Of a stretch of DNA of 64,000 nucleotides, positions 24,805 to 34,009 are shown one piece after another. The position numbers were made by a program, and so were the translations under genes. Source of the stretch: an uncultured Flavobacteriales bacterium (GTDB lineage Bacteria > Bacteroidota > Bacteroidia > Flavobacteriales_G > Salibacteraceae); NCBI GenBank assembly GCA_943788145.1, contig CALSPD010000009.1, positions 1 through 64,000 of the forward strand, given 5' to 3'. Position 1 is the stretch's first letter, and every line of letters starts with the position of its first letter. The notes beneath the pieces are model-generated. The model had not been told where the DNA came from. It worked only from the letters and a program-made list of their open reading frames with translations, and did not search any database.

Positions 24805-26853
24805 TTATTGCTTAATAAACTTCGTGCTATAAGAAGATGTGGCTGAATTCATTTCTATCATATAAACTCCGCTGTTCAAGTTTGCAATGTCAAGGTTAAA
24901 CTGAAACAATCCTGCTTGATTGGTTAAGGTCTGCTTGAAAACGACTCTTCCCATAACATCGACAACCGTCAATTGGTGCTTTTCGTTGTTGGTTAAAACC
25001 GCAGTGATTCCAATTTGATCGTTCGCTGGATTTGGATAAACTTTTAGCCCTTCTTGTGCTGCAACGATTGTTTTCTCTGTGCCCAACGCAGGCTCACCAC
25101 AAGTGTTTGCCAAGGCCAAGGTGCAGTCCAATTGATTTCCATTGTCGATCAGTCCGTTGTCGTCCATCAACATGCCGATGACATGAATTTTGTCCAAATC
25201 CCAATCGGAAGAAACAGGAATTTCAAAATCGAAGGAATAAGCGGTTTCAACGGCTCCACCTTCAGGAAAAGAATCATCCATACCTAAGAAAGAAGGCATG
25301 ATAACTCGCGCCACATGATCGTATTCCATGTTTGCGGCAGGAATTGGATTCGCCTCTAAATGCCAGTCGTGACCAGCACCAGAGAGCTCTCCACTTCCAC
25401 CTCCTGAGTAATAATTGGCCTGCGCCCACTGTGTTGTGGTACCCGTTACACCGTTTTCACTGAGGGCAACGGCAACTTTCCAATCGTTGGTGATGGCTAC
25501 CGTAGGAGTAACTTCTAACGTCACCGTCATTATCATGTTTTCTTCATCCATAGAAGCCGAAAGACAAAGCTCCGCTGAAGCGTCAAGCACAACACGCTCT
25601 AAGAAATCTGGCTCCATTACAGAAGGATCAATATCAGCAACTCGATCAACCAAAGAACTTGGGTAACCGCCAATTAAATTGCCCATGCCATCATCGTATT
25701 CGGCATACACCATAGGATCGCCATTGTGTACAGCCAATCCAATGAAATGTTCTGGGTAAGATTCTTGCATTCTAGCCATCCAAACCGCACCACGAGGACA
25801 CCATCCACACCATGTTCCAGTAGCTTCTTCTATAACTACCTTTTTATTCAATCCAGGTACCATTGGGTCAATAGATGTTGTCGCTACATCATCAGAGCTG
25901 TCGTCATCAGCAAGTGTTCCATTCACATTTTTCAACGTAACTGTCAACACATGTGGATCGGCAACCAAGGAAATAGTGTTGGAAAGTTCAACAACGTATT
26001 CGTCATAAGATACAACGCTAATCCCAGTGACCATTTCTGTGTTTGTTACTCCATTATAGTTGATGTCTAAGTCAAAGGCTGTGATGGTTTCTTGACCTAA
26101 GTTTCGAATGGTAACGGTTGGGCTTTTTGTTTGACCAACTAAGCCGTTAAGTGAACTAATCGCAGTCACCGCTCCATTTCTATTAGGCAACGTTGTATTC
26201 GTGTATTCATAACTCACATCATCCACCCAAAAGCTGGCAGACCCATTTCCACCATTAGTTCCGTTGTAGGCAAAAATGTTGATCGAAGCAATTTTGTTGA
26301 TGTTGTTTGAAAACGATCCCTGTGAAACGCTATCGATGTAAAACTCCCATTCATTTTGATTCAAGTTGATGTCAAATCCAACGCGAGTCCATTGTCCTAC
26401 CGTAAAAGTGCCCGTCTGAAGTTGCCCTCCGGTATTGCTTATGGTGATATCACCATCTTGATTCATGGTGCATTCTAACGCCCATTCTTGACCAACCGTA
26501 GTTTGCGCCTGAAAATTGAAATATGCTCCTGTTCCAGTTGGGATGTACATCATCATTTCATATTGAAATCGTCCTGTCGTGTATTGAGCACCGAATGGTA
26601 AAACCACATCATCGGGGCCGCCTCCTGAAGAAGTGGCGAAAAAATAAATTGAATTCGTGCCACTATAAGCTTCGTCATCAACGATGGTCACATCATCTGC
26701 GCCTGCAGATGATCCGCTCCAAGTGGTCCAATCGGTAGATGAGCTTCCGAGGTAATTTCCTACTGTATAGGATTCAAAGTCGTCAGAGAAACTCTGGGCG
26801 TTAAGCGCTACGCTCATGCATAAAGCAGCAGCTAATGCGTAAATTTTTTTCAT
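24805..26853 (-). CDS. Omp28-related thioredoxin-like T9SS type-A cargo protein
   Basis: 682 aa. A signal peptide (ends ALNAQ) precedes a concanavalin/LamG-like N-terminal domain (about residues 20-215, DDFESYTVGNYLGSS) and an Ig-like linker. An Omp28-type thioredoxin-like domain has the dithiol TGTWCGWCPRGAVWM, and a T9SS type-A sorting domain ends the protein (LKVYPNPANDQIGITA, VDVMGRVVFKQ, SGVYMIEMNS). Export by T9SS to the surface or medium is expected. The CxxC pair suggests a redox or disulfide function, but no substrate can be named. It is monocistronic with its own terminator. Confidence 0.88.
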   Translation of the reverse strand: MKKIYALAAALCMSVALNAQSFSDDFESYTVGNYLGSSSTDWTTWSGSSAGADDVTIVDDEAYSGTNSIYFFATSSGGGPDDVVLPFGAQYTTGRFQYEMMMYIPTGTGAYFNFQAQTTVGQEWALECTMNQDGDITISNTGGQLQTGTFTVGQWTRVGFDINLNQNEWEFYIDSVSQGSFSNNINKIASINIFAYNGTNGGNGSASFWVDDVSYEYTNTTLPNRNGAVTAISSLNGLVGQTKSPTVTIRNLGQETITAFDLDINYNGVTNTEMVTGISVVSYDEYVVELSNTISLVADPHVLTVTLKNVNGTLADDDSSDDVATTSIDPMVPGLNKKVVIEEATGTWCGWCPRGAVWMARMQESYPEHFIGLAVHNGDPMVYAEYDDGMGNLIGGYPSSLVDRVADIDPSVMEPDFLERVVLDASAELCLSASMDEENMIMTVTLEVTPTVAITNDWKVAVALSENGVTGTTTQWAQANYYSGGGSGELSGAGHDWHLEANPIPAANMEYDHVARVIMPSFLGMDDSFPEGGAVETAYSFDFEIPVSSDWDLDKIHVIGMLMDDNGLIDNGNQLDCTLALANTCGEPALGTEKTIVAAQEGLKVYPNPANDQIGITAVLTNNEKHQLTVVDVMGRVVFKQTLTNQAGLFQFNLDIANLNSGVYMIEMNSATSSYSTKFIKQ

Positions 26854-26924
26854 GTCGTTTAATTAGGTAGCACTAAATAAGACAAAATAATGTCGGCAGC
26901 CTAATCCGAGCTATTTTTAGGATT

Positions 26925-28772
26925 CTAAGAGTCGTAGAATTCCTTTAGTAAATTGCGGTAGGCGCTAAAAAGTTTGGATTTGGAAACAAACCCTAAATAC
27001 CCGCCTTGATCATCCAATACAGGAAGGTTCCACGCACCGCTCGATTCAAACTTCTCCATCACCGATTCCATGCTATCTTCTTTCCGAACGTACTCGGGGG
27101 CATCGTTCATTAAATCGTGTACGAAGGTTTCGTCATACAAGTCCTGATTGAAGATGATATGCCTTATTTCATTGAGGTTTACCACTCCAATAAAGCAGTT
27201 TTTCTCGTCAACGACAGGAAATAAATTGCGCTTCGATTTCGCGATAACACGCACCAAATCTTTGAGTTTGTCGTATGGCCCAACCGTAGCGAAATCGGTT
27301 TCGATTTCCCGGTGGAGCTTCATGAGCGTTAAAACCGCCTGATCCTTGTCGTGGGTAATCAATTCGCCTCTTCGAGCCAATTGCGTGGTATAAATGCTGT
27401 GTGGGTTAAACTGCTTGACGGTTACGAATGCAATGGATGACGTAATCATAAGTGGAACAAAGAGTTCGTAACCCCCTGTTATCTCCGCAATCAAGAAGAT
27501 CGCCATTAATGGTGCATGCAGGTTTCCAGCCATCATTCCGGCCATAGCCACAAGGGTGAAATTGCTCTCTGACAAATCGCCCAAGCCGAAATGATTTACC
27601 GAACGCGCATAAAAAAACCCAAACATCGCCCCCATAAACAAGGTTGGAGCAAAGGCCCCGCCTACTCCACCAGCTCTAAAAGTCAGGGTAGTAGCATACA
27701 CTTTAAGCAGTCCTAAGGCCAAAATAAAGGCGAGCATGACGTAGGTGTTGTCGGAAAACCCTTCGAATAAACTCCGCTTTAAGACATCGAATGGCTGGCC
27801 CCGTATGATGGCGTTCATCGTCTCGTATCCTTCACCATAAAGGGGAGGAAGCAAAAACAAAAGCAATCCAAGCAAGGAACCTGCAAGAATGGTTTTGTTG
27901 CGTTGCCGTTTCATTTTATCAAACACCCGATTGACAATTGTAAAGGCCTGAAAAAAGTGGAGGGAGGCTACTCCAGTGAAGATTCCTAAACCGAGGTAAT
28001 AAGGAATGTCTGCGAAGCGGAATGATTCGGTGATGTTGAAATGAAAAAGCGTTTCATCGCCAAAAAATAAATGCGATGTGATGGCGGCAGAAGCCGAAGA
28101 AAGTAACAACGGAATCATGGAAGCCGTGGTCAAATCGAGCATGATTACTTCAATGGCGAAGACGATGGCTGCAATAGGCGCGTTAAATAAGGATGCCATC
28201 GCACCTGCGGCACCGCAGCCAATAAGCAAGGTTCGGGTCTTATACGGAAGTTTGAACAGCGTGCCAAGATTTGACCCCCAGGCCGAAGTGGTGCCTACGG
28301 TTGGGCCCTCAAGCCCCGCGCTTCCTCCAAATCCAACAGTCAGCGAGGCCGTAACGATCGAACTATAAAGATTGTGCATTCGGATGAGGGCACTTTTCTT
28401 AGAAATGGCATGCAGCGTATTTGGTATACCATGGTTTATAGGCTGGCGAACAATTTTCCGAATCACCCACTGTGCCAGCAAAATACCTACAACAGGATAA
28501 AAAATGTAGAGTACAAAATTGTAATCCTTGAAGATGCTGTCTGTCAAAATAAATTTGATCAGATGGACCGTTTTCTTTATGATCAGTGCAACAATGCCCG
28601 AAATGATGCCCACGACAATAGCGAGAAAATAGGTGAATTGTCGTTCGGTCAAATGGCCCTTTCGCCATTCGTTAATGAAACGAATCACCTTCGCCAACAC
28701 GTCATTCGTTTGCCTTAAAAACGGGCTGACATGTTCTTTGGTTTTATCAAATAAATCGCCTGCTTTTGACAT
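26925..28772 (-). CDS. ClC-family chloride channel/antiporter with CBS pair
   Basis: 615 aa. The ClC membrane domain covers about residues 40-450, with the selectivity-filter signatures GFGGSAGLEGPTVG (gating Glu in EGP), FNAPIAAIVFAIE, and GGVGGAFAPTLFMGAMFG. A cytoplasmic pair of CBS domains occupies about residues 470-610. Family members move chloride, often in exchange for protons, and CBS domains bind adenine nucleotides to regulate gating. It lies 12 bases after aspS on the same strand, so co-transcription is likely although the functions are unrelated. Confidence 0.93.
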   Translation of the reverse strand: MSKAGDLFDKTKEHVSPFLRQTNDVLAKVIRFINEWRKGHLTERQFTYFLAIVVGIISGIVALIIKKTVHLIKFILTDSIFKDYNFVLYIFYPVVGILLAQWVIRKIVRQPINHGIPNTLHAISKKSALIRMHNLYSSIVTASLTVGFGGSAGLEGPTVGTTSAWGSNLGTLFKLPYKTRTLLIGCGAAGAMASLFNAPIAAIVFAIEVIMLDLTTASMIPLLLSSASAAITSHLFFGDETLFHFNITESFRFADIPYYLGLGIFTGVASLHFFQAFTIVNRVFDKMKRQRNKTILAGSLLGLLLFLLPPLYGEGYETMNAIIRGQPFDVLKRSLFEGFSDNTYVMLAFILALGLLKVYATTLTFRAGGVGGAFAPTLFMGAMFGFFYARSVNHFGLGDLSESNFTLVAMAGMMAGNLHAPLMAIFLIAEITGGYELFVPLMITSSIAFVTVKQFNPHSIYTTQLARRGELITHDKDQAVLTLMKLHREIETDFATVGPYDKLKDLVRVIAKSKRNLFPVVDEKNCFIGVVNLNEIRHIIFNQDLYDETFVHDLMNDAPEYVRKEDSMESVMEKFESSGAWNLPVLDDQGGYLGFVSKSKLFSAYRNLLKEFYDS

Positions 28773-28784
28773 GGAACGCTAAAG

Positions 28785-30533
28785 TTAAGCCTCCGAAAGT
28801 TTAAGCGCCAATTCGGTTAGTTGGTCTTGGTGAATACTCGAAGGTGAATCAATCATTAAATCACGTCCAGCATTGTTTTTAGGGAAGGCAATGTAATCCC
28901 GAATCGAATCTGTTCCGCCAAACATGGCTGCCAATCGATCGAAGCCAAAGGCGATGCCACCATGTGGAGGTGCGCCATATTTAAACGCGCCCATTAAAAA
29001 CCCAAATTGCTTTTCTGCCTCTTCTTTTGAAAAGCCGAGGATTTCAAACATTTTTGCTTGAAGGCCTTGATCGTGTATCCGAATGGAACCACCGCCTAAT
29101 TCAACCCCATTGATGACCATGTCATAGGCGTTGGCGTTCACTTTACCAGGATCGGAATCGAGCCAAGCTATTTGATCCATTTTTGGACTTGTGAACGGAT
29201 GGTGCATGGCATAGTAGCGCTTGCTTTCTTCGTCCCATTCCAACAATGGAAAATCTACGACCCACATGGGCCGATATATTTTCGAATCTCGAAGTTCAAG
29301 TTGGTTGCCCATTTCAAGGCGCAATTCGCTCATTTGCTTCCTAACCTTATCCGTATTGCCCGCTAAAATCAAAAGAAGATCTCCTGGTTGAGCATTCATT
29401 TGATGGGCCCACGCCTTTAGCGCTGTTTCATCAAAAAACTTGTCTACCGAAGATTTCAATGAGCCATCTTCATTCACACGGCAATAAATCAAGCCTTGCG
29501 CGCCTATTTGAGGCTTACGCACAAAATCGGTTAGTGCGTCTAGTTGCTTTCGGGTGTAAGAGGCGGCTCCTGTAGCACAAATACCAAGAACGGTTTCGGC
29601 CGCATCAAAAACTGGGAAACCTTTGCCTTTAACCAATTTGGTCAAATCATTAAACTCCATTCCAAATCGAAGATCAGGCTTGTCTGACCCGTAGTTCTCC
29701 ATTGCCTCGGCATAGGTCATGCGGACGAATTCAGGCAAGTCAATTCCCTTAACCGAAAGAAATAAATGCCGTACTAAAGCTTCGAAGGTCTGAAGAATAT
29801 CTTCCTGTTCTACAAAAGCCATTTCGCAGTCTATCTGCGTGAATTCAGGTTGGCGATCGGCCCTCAAATCCTCGTCACGAAAGCATCGGACAATTTGAAA
29901 GTAGCGATCGTAACCCCCAACCATCAAAATTTGCTTGAAGGTTTGAGGCGATTGAGGAAGGGCATAAAACTCCCCTTGATTCATGCGCGATGGAACAACA
30001 AAATCTCGAGCTCCTTCTGGAGTTGATTTGATTAAATAAGGTGTTTCAATTTCTAAAAACCCTAAGCCGTCCATAAATTTTCTTGTCTCGATACCGAGCT
30101 GGTGCCTTAACTCGAGGTTTTTTCGCAATGGATTTCTGCGCAGATCCAAGTAACGGTACTTCATTCGGATCTCCTCGCCACCATCGGTTGAATCTTCAAT
30201 AGTGAACGGAGGCGTTTCAGAAGCATTCAGAATCTTCAAATAATTAACCTCGATTTCAATTGCCCCTGTAGGCATTTTGTCATTCTTACTTTCCCTCTCG
30301 ATGACAATGCCCTTCACTTGAATGACAAATTCTCGTCCAAGTTTTCGCGCTTTTTCACATAAATCAGCATTCTTTTCAGAGTTGAATGAAAGCTGTGTGA
30401 TCCCATATCGGTCGCGCAAATCGACAAAGGTCATCCCGCCCATGTTTCGCGTACGCTGCACCCATCCAGCTAAGGTTACTTCAATACCTACATTTTCAAT
30501 GCGTAAGTCTCCGCATTTGTGTGATCTATACAT
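28785..30533 (-). CDS. aspS: Aspartyl-tRNA synthetase
   Basis: 582 aa, the full-length bacterial type with the GAD insertion. An N-terminal OB-fold ([20 protein letters not shown]) is followed by motif 1 (YRYLDLRR), the flipping loop and aspartate site ([20 protein letters not shown]), motif 2 ([20 protein letters not shown]) and motif 3 ([16 protein letters not shown]). It charges tRNA-Asp. With asnS also present, the organism need not make Asn-tRNA by the amidation route. First gene of an aspS-clc unit. Confidence 0.97.
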   Translation of the reverse strand: MYRSHKCGDLRIENVGIEVTLAGWVQRTRNMGGMTFVDLRDRYGITQLSFNSEKNADLCEKARKLGREFVIQVKGIVIERESKNDKMPTGAIEIEVNYLKILNASETPPFTIEDSTDGGEEIRMKYRYLDLRRNPLRKNLELRHQLGIETRKFMDGLGFLEIETPYLIKSTPEGARDFVVPSRMNQGEFYALPQSPQTFKQILMVGGYDRYFQIVRCFRDEDLRADRQPEFTQIDCEMAFVEQEDILQTFEALVRHLFLSVKGIDLPEFVRMTYAEAMENYGSDKPDLRFGMEFNDLTKLVKGKGFPVFDAAETVLGICATGAASYTRKQLDALTDFVRKPQIGAQGLIYCRVNEDGSLKSSVDKFFDETALKAWAHQMNAQPGDLLLILAGNTDKVRKQMSELRLEMGNQLELRDSKIYRPMWVVDFPLLEWDEESKRYYAMHHPFTSPKMDQIAWLDSDPGKVNANAYDMVINGVELGGGSIRIHDQGLQAKMFEILGFSKEEAEKQFGFLMGAFKYGAPPHGGIAFGFDRLAAMFGGTDSIRDYIAFPKNNAGRDLMIDSPSSIHQDQLTELALKLSEA

Positions 30534-30553
30534 GCCTCAAAAAATTGAATGCG

Positions 30554-30561
30554 CGAAGGTA
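30554..30561 (-). promoter_or_regulatory. -7 element TACCTTCG before aspS
   Basis: Minus-strand TACCTTCG, 20 bases before the aspS ATG. The same octamer lies before hemB, hemJ and aroF. Confidence 0.4.
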
Positions 30562-30715
30562 TGGATACGATCTTCTAAGCGTGATTATCAAAAAGAAATA
30601 TGCCTATAAATCCTTATAATCTTTCCGATTGATTCAAATCAAAATTGAAACTGAGATTGGTCATGCCATTTCCCCGTTTGTTCGCCCTCCTTTGTGCTAT
30701 AAAAACAAACAAAGC

Positions 30716-31114
30716 ATGTCAGGATCAGAAAAAATAGAGAAAGTTCATATAGACGATTTACACTTCGAGCATAAGCGATGGTTGAGTGAGTTGAAATTTT
30801 ATAAAGATGAGCTCCCGATTTTCCAAAATCGATTGGAAGAAATCGCAAGTCGCTACACCAACAAAGATGTATTGAAGGAAATGGATCACTATCAGAACCA
30901 ACTGTACATCCAAGGCAATGCCATGGATGAATTGATCCACGAAATCAACGCCCACGAAAAGCATTTAGCTCAATACGCTGAAGAACACCCGATTGCCATC
31001 GACCATGTATTATTCAACGATCACGCTCCATTCAGAGATCGTGTTGAAACCAATGGTAAAATCATGAGTGAGCTCAGAAAAGACTTTCAGGCCTACTTAG
31101 CAAAATGGATGTAA
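30716..31114 (+). CDS. Helical protein of unknown function, upstream partner
   Basis: 132 aa starting MSGSEKIEKVHIDDLHFEHK; the ATG at 30716 follows AAACAAAGC. The protein is almost wholly helical and acidic/basic mixed, with a heptad-like stretch FYKDELPIFQNRLEEIASRY and several His and Glu residues (FEHKRW, MDHYQNQL, INAHEKHL). Their spacing vaguely recalls hemerythrin-like helical bundles, but no motif is diagnostic. No signal peptide, so cytoplasmic. The next gene begins directly after its stop (TAAATG), implying a coupled pair. Confidence 0.7.
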   Translation: MSGSEKIEKVHIDDLHFEHKRWLSELKFYKDELPIFQNRLEEIASRYTNKDVLKEMDHYQNQLYIQGNAMDELIHEINAHEKHLAQYAEEHPIAIDHVLFNDHAPFRDRVETNGKIMSELRKDFQAYLAKWM

Positions 31115-31477
31115 ATGGAAATAATAATCAGCGATACATTAACAGTAAATGAAATTCAAGCTGAATTTCAATCTCACTTCCCTTTCTTGAAACTCGAATT
31201 CTATTTAAAAGAGCACGAAGCGGGCGAGGGAAACTCCAATTTAACCAAAGTGGATAGTAAAAAGTCCCTTGGTGAAATTCGAACGAAACACAACGATGGT
31301 GAATTGAGCATACATGGAAACCAAAAGGTATCAACATTGGAATCAAATTTCCACGATGTCTATGGCCTAAACGTCCAAGTGTTCAGGAAAAACGGTGAAC
31401 TCTGGTTGCAAACCACCGTCACCGATGAATGGACATTGAGCGAACAAAACAGCACAGCAATGGAACACGCTAAGTAA
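31115..31477 (+). CDS. Conserved Bacteroidota protein of unknown function
   Basis: 120 aa with an alpha/beta look. It has a basic-acidic N-terminal half (FYLKEHEAGEGNS) and a conserved-looking C-terminal half ending LWLQTTVTDEWTLSEQN. The pattern KVSTLE...VYGLNVQVFRKNG is one I associate with small uncharacterised Bacteroidota proteins. No signal peptide or membrane segment. It starts with no gap after the 132-aa gene, and a terminator follows, so the two form a complete operon of unknown function. Confidence 0.7.
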   Translation: MEIIISDTLTVNEIQAEFQSHFPFLKLEFYLKEHEAGEGNSNLTKVDSKKSLGEIRTKHNDGELSIHGNQKVSTLESNFHDVYGLNVQVFRKNGELWLQTTVTDEWTLSEQNSTAMEHAK

Positions 31478-31502
31478 GCAAGACTTCGCTTTTGTTTGGC
31501 TT

Positions 31503-31550
31503 GAGACCGGCCCCGATTACTCGTTATGAAGGGCTGGTTTCTTTGTTTTT
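31503..31550 (+). terminator. Terminator of the two-gene operon, overlapping the lgt end
   Basis: GAGACCGGCCC (31503-31513) pairs with GGGCTGGTTTC (31531-31541) with two G-U pairs and is followed by TTTGTTTTT. The lgt stop codon from the opposite strand lies in the loop. Confidence 0.65.
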
Positions 31551-32471
31551 AAGCATTACCGCTCGAATCACAAAGAAGACACCTGCGATCACCAAGGGAA
31601 TACTCAGCCATTGACCCATATCCAACACCATAGACTCTTCAAAATCCACCTGCACTTCTTTTAAAAATTCGATAAAAAACCGAGCGGTGAAAGCCGTGGT
31701 CAAATAAACACCGAAGAGCAATCCGTTCATCGTTCCTGCTGCCGTGAATATGTAGGCGGCCATCAACACCAAAAAGATTAGAAAGTAGGCCAACGCTTCA
31801 TAGAGCTGCGCTGGATATCGATTGGGAACCTGCTCGATGATGGATGTATATGCCGGATTGGTGAGCAATTCATCATAAGCCGCATTGAGCTTTCCTCTAT
31901 CCAAATTTTTTCCTTCAAACACATCCATATGCGTGATTTGTTGCACGTCATTTGGTGAAATATCATCGTAATTCCGCATGAACTTCACACCACTTTCTGT
32001 TTGTGTTGGTTTTCCCACAATTTCATGATTCATGAAGTTTCCACCACGAATGAATAATCCTGAAAGGGCCACCAAGATAACTACGCGGTCAAGAATCCAT
32101 AACATCGACTTTTTTGATACCCGTTTACTCCAAATGTAGAGGGAAATCAGAATGCCGATGGCGGCACCATGGCTCGCCAAACCGCCCTTCCAAATCATGG
32201 GAATTTCCATCAAGTTTTGCTGATAATAATCCCATTGATAGAAAAACACATGGCCCAATCTCGCGCCAAGAATGGTTCCTATCATAACGGTTAAAAAAAC
32301 GCTATCCATCCAAGCTGCTGGCTGATTCTCTCGCTTAAGCATCCATTGAAGAATGTAAAATCCGGCCATGAAAGCCATGGCAAATAAAATCCCATACCAT
32401 CGAACGCTCAAAAATCCAAGATCGAAGAGGGTCGGGTCAATAGTCCAGATAACGTAAAGTAGTGTATTCAT
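31524..32471 (-). CDS. lgt: Prolipoprotein diacylglyceryl transferase
   Basis: 315 aa inner-membrane enzyme. It moves diacylglycerol from phosphatidylglycerol to the lipobox Cys of prolipoproteins, the first step of lipoprotein maturation; several lipoproteins in this window would be its substrates. About seven membrane segments are seen, with the family sites GLASHGAAIGI, IRGGNFMNHEIVGKPT, YPAQLYEAL and RFFIEFLKE. Between residues 170 and 230 there is a soluble insert, common in Bacteroidota. ATG 32471 (MNTLLYVIWTIDP) is chosen; longer readings run into the divergent hemB promoter region. Confidence 0.95.
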   Translation of the reverse strand: MNTLLYVIWTIDPTLFDLGFLSVRWYGILFAMAFMAGFYILQWMLKRENQPAAWMDSVFLTVMIGTILGARLGHVFFYQWDYYQQNLMEIPMIWKGGLASHGAAIGILISLYIWSKRVSKKSMLWILDRVVILVALSGLFIRGGNFMNHEIVGKPTQTESGVKFMRNYDDISPNDVQQITHMDVFEGKNLDRGKLNAAYDELLTNPAYTSIIEQVPNRYPAQLYEALAYFLIFLVLMAAYIFTAAGTMNGLLFGVYLTTAFTARFFIEFLKEVQVDFEESMVLDMGQWLSIPLVIAGVFFVIRAVMLKNKETSPS

Positions 32472-32485
32472 GCTGTAGTGTTTGA

Positions 32486-32493
32486 TACCTTCG
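32486..32493 (+). promoter_or_regulatory. -7 element TACCTTCG before hemB
   Basis: TACCTTCG ends 20 bases before the hemB ATG and lies four bases from the oppositely oriented lgt -7 element, so the two promoters face away from each other and may compete. Confidence 0.4.
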
Positions 32494-32497
32494 CGGG

Positions 32498-32505
32498 CAA
32501 AGATA
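32498..32505 (-). promoter_or_regulatory. -7 element TATCTTTG before lgt
   Basis: Minus-strand TATCTTTG matches TAnnTTTG exactly, 26 bases before the lgt ATG. Confidence 0.45.
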
Positions 32506-32513
32506 GAATTGAC

Positions 32514-33497
32514 ATGATGCTCCGCAGACCTCGAAGAAATCGAAAAAATGAAGTTGTTCGCAGCCAAACGCGCGAAACGAAATTGAGTGTTGACAATTTG
32601 ATATATCCGCTGTTTGTGGTGGACGGTCAAAACCATAAGTCAGAGGTAAAGTCGCTCCCGGGTCAGTTTCGACTTTCGCTTGACCATTTGCTTCGCGAGG
32701 TTGAGGAATGTATGGCCCTTGGAGTCAATTGCTTTGATCTTTTCCCAGCAGTAGACGAATCGTTGAAAGACCAAATGGGCACTTACAGTTATTCGAGCAA
32801 GAACTTTTATCTCAAATATATTCAAGCCATCAAAAACCGATTTCCAGAAGCGCTTATCATGACCGATGTTGCCATGGACCCATACAGCAGCGATGGACAT
32901 GATGGCGTGGTGCGCAATGGGAAAATTGTAAATGACGAAACTCTTGAAGTTTTAGCAAAAATGTCTGTCGCTCAAGCTGAAGCTGGTGCAGATATTATTG
33001 GACCATCAGACATGATGGACGGACGCGTTGAATTTATTAGAGAAGCACTGGACACCGCGGGACATACAGATGTAAGCATCATGTCATATACGGCAAAATA
33101 TGCCAGTGCTTATTATGGACCCTTCCGTGACGCGCTTGATTCGGCCCCGAAATTTGGTGATAAAAAAACCTATCAAATGGATCCCGCTAACAAGCGCGAA
33201 GCCTTGGTCGAAGCCGAGCTCGATTACCTAGAAGGAGCAGATTATATGATGGTCAAGCCTGCACTCTGCTACCTCGATGTCATTCATATGCTGAAAGAAG
33301 AGTATCCCATTCCAATTGCTGCCTATAACGTGAGTGGCGAATATGCCATGCTTAAAGCCGCCTCGCAAAATGGTTGGTTGGATTATGACAGAGCAATGTC
33401 TGAAATGCTCCTCAGCATCAAACGTGCTGGAGCTGATGTCATTTTAACATACGCTGCTAAAGAGTACGCTTTGCTCTGCGCAAAATCCGCTCATTAA
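32514..33497 (+). CDS. hemB: Delta-aminolevulinic acid dehydratase (porphobilinogen synthase)
   Basis: 327 aa. It condenses two 5-aminolevulinate molecules to porphobilinogen in heme synthesis, in the cytoplasm. The Schiff-base lysines are in MSYTAKYASAYYGPFRDA and YMMVKPALCYLD. The metal site lacks the Cys-rich zinc motif and has DVAMDPYSSDGHDG, which suggests a Mg-type enzyme. The start is MM at 32514/32517. Its stop overlaps the next gene's ATG by one base (TAATG). hemJ, a later heme gene, lies 5 kb away. Confidence 0.96.
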   Translation: MMLRRPRRNRKNEVVRSQTRETKLSVDNLIYPLFVVDGQNHKSEVKSLPGQFRLSLDHLLREVEECMALGVNCFDLFPAVDESLKDQMGTYSYSSKNFYLKYIQAIKNRFPEALIMTDVAMDPYSSDGHDGVVRNGKIVNDETLEVLAKMSVAQAEAGADIIGPSDMMDGRVEFIREALDTAGHTDVSIMSYTAKYASAYYGPFRDALDSAPKFGDKKTYQMDPANKREALVEAELDYLEGADYMMVKPALCYLDVIHMLKEEYPIPIAAYNVSGEYAMLKAASQNGWLDYDRAMSEMLLSIKRAGADVILTYAAKEYALLCAKSAH

Positions 33498-34009
33498 TGG
33501 AACCGAAATCCTATAGTGCACCTAAAGGACGCTTCGTAATCATTATTACTTTCTTATTAGTTGTTGTTGCCTTTGTCATGCTCTATTTTGGGGTCAACAC
33601 CTACTTCGCTAGTGGTGCTTACGTTCAGTTTTTTCCCGTTGGCATTTTGTTTATTGTACTTGTCGTCAGCTATTTGATGAGTTCAACAGGTTATAGCATT
33701 TCAGAAAAAGAACTTAATATCATTCATCCTATTGGCGCCAAAACACTTGCCCTTGAGGACATCAAAAGTGCCCTCGAAATCAACAAATCAGACATAATGT
33801 GGTCGCTTCGAACCTTCGGGGTGGGTGGTGTTTTTGGGTTTTACGGCAAATTTTATAATCGAAAATTCGGTCGGATGAATTTCTATATGAGCCAGTATAA
33901 AAACCTCATTTTGATTGAAACACAATCGGGTAAGAAATTGGTGATTTCTCCGGATAAGCTGGAATTATTGGATGATTTGAACCGCTATTTGAATCAAGCT
34001 AGGCAGTAA
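33497..34009 (+). CDS. Membrane-anchored PH-domain-like protein
   Basis: 170 aa. Two hydrophobic segments (about residues 13-32 and 42-60) are followed by a C-terminal domain that resembles the bacterial PH-fold (YSISEKELNIIHPIGAKTLA, later NLILIETQSGKKLVISPD). Such proteins are inner-membrane anchored with a cytoplasmic PH domain; their ligands are mostly unknown. It is translationally coupled to hemB and overlaps the convergent dprA by 16 bases. A role in heme synthesis is not implied by sequence. Confidence 0.75.
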   Translation: MEPKSYSAPKGRFVIIITFLLVVVAFVMLYFGVNTYFASGAYVQFFPVGILFIVLVVSYLMSSTGYSISEKELNIIHPIGAKTLALEDIKSALEINKSDIMWSLRTFGVGGVFGFYGKFYNRKFGRMNFYMSQYKNLILIETQSGKKLVISPDKLELLDDLNRYLNQARQ

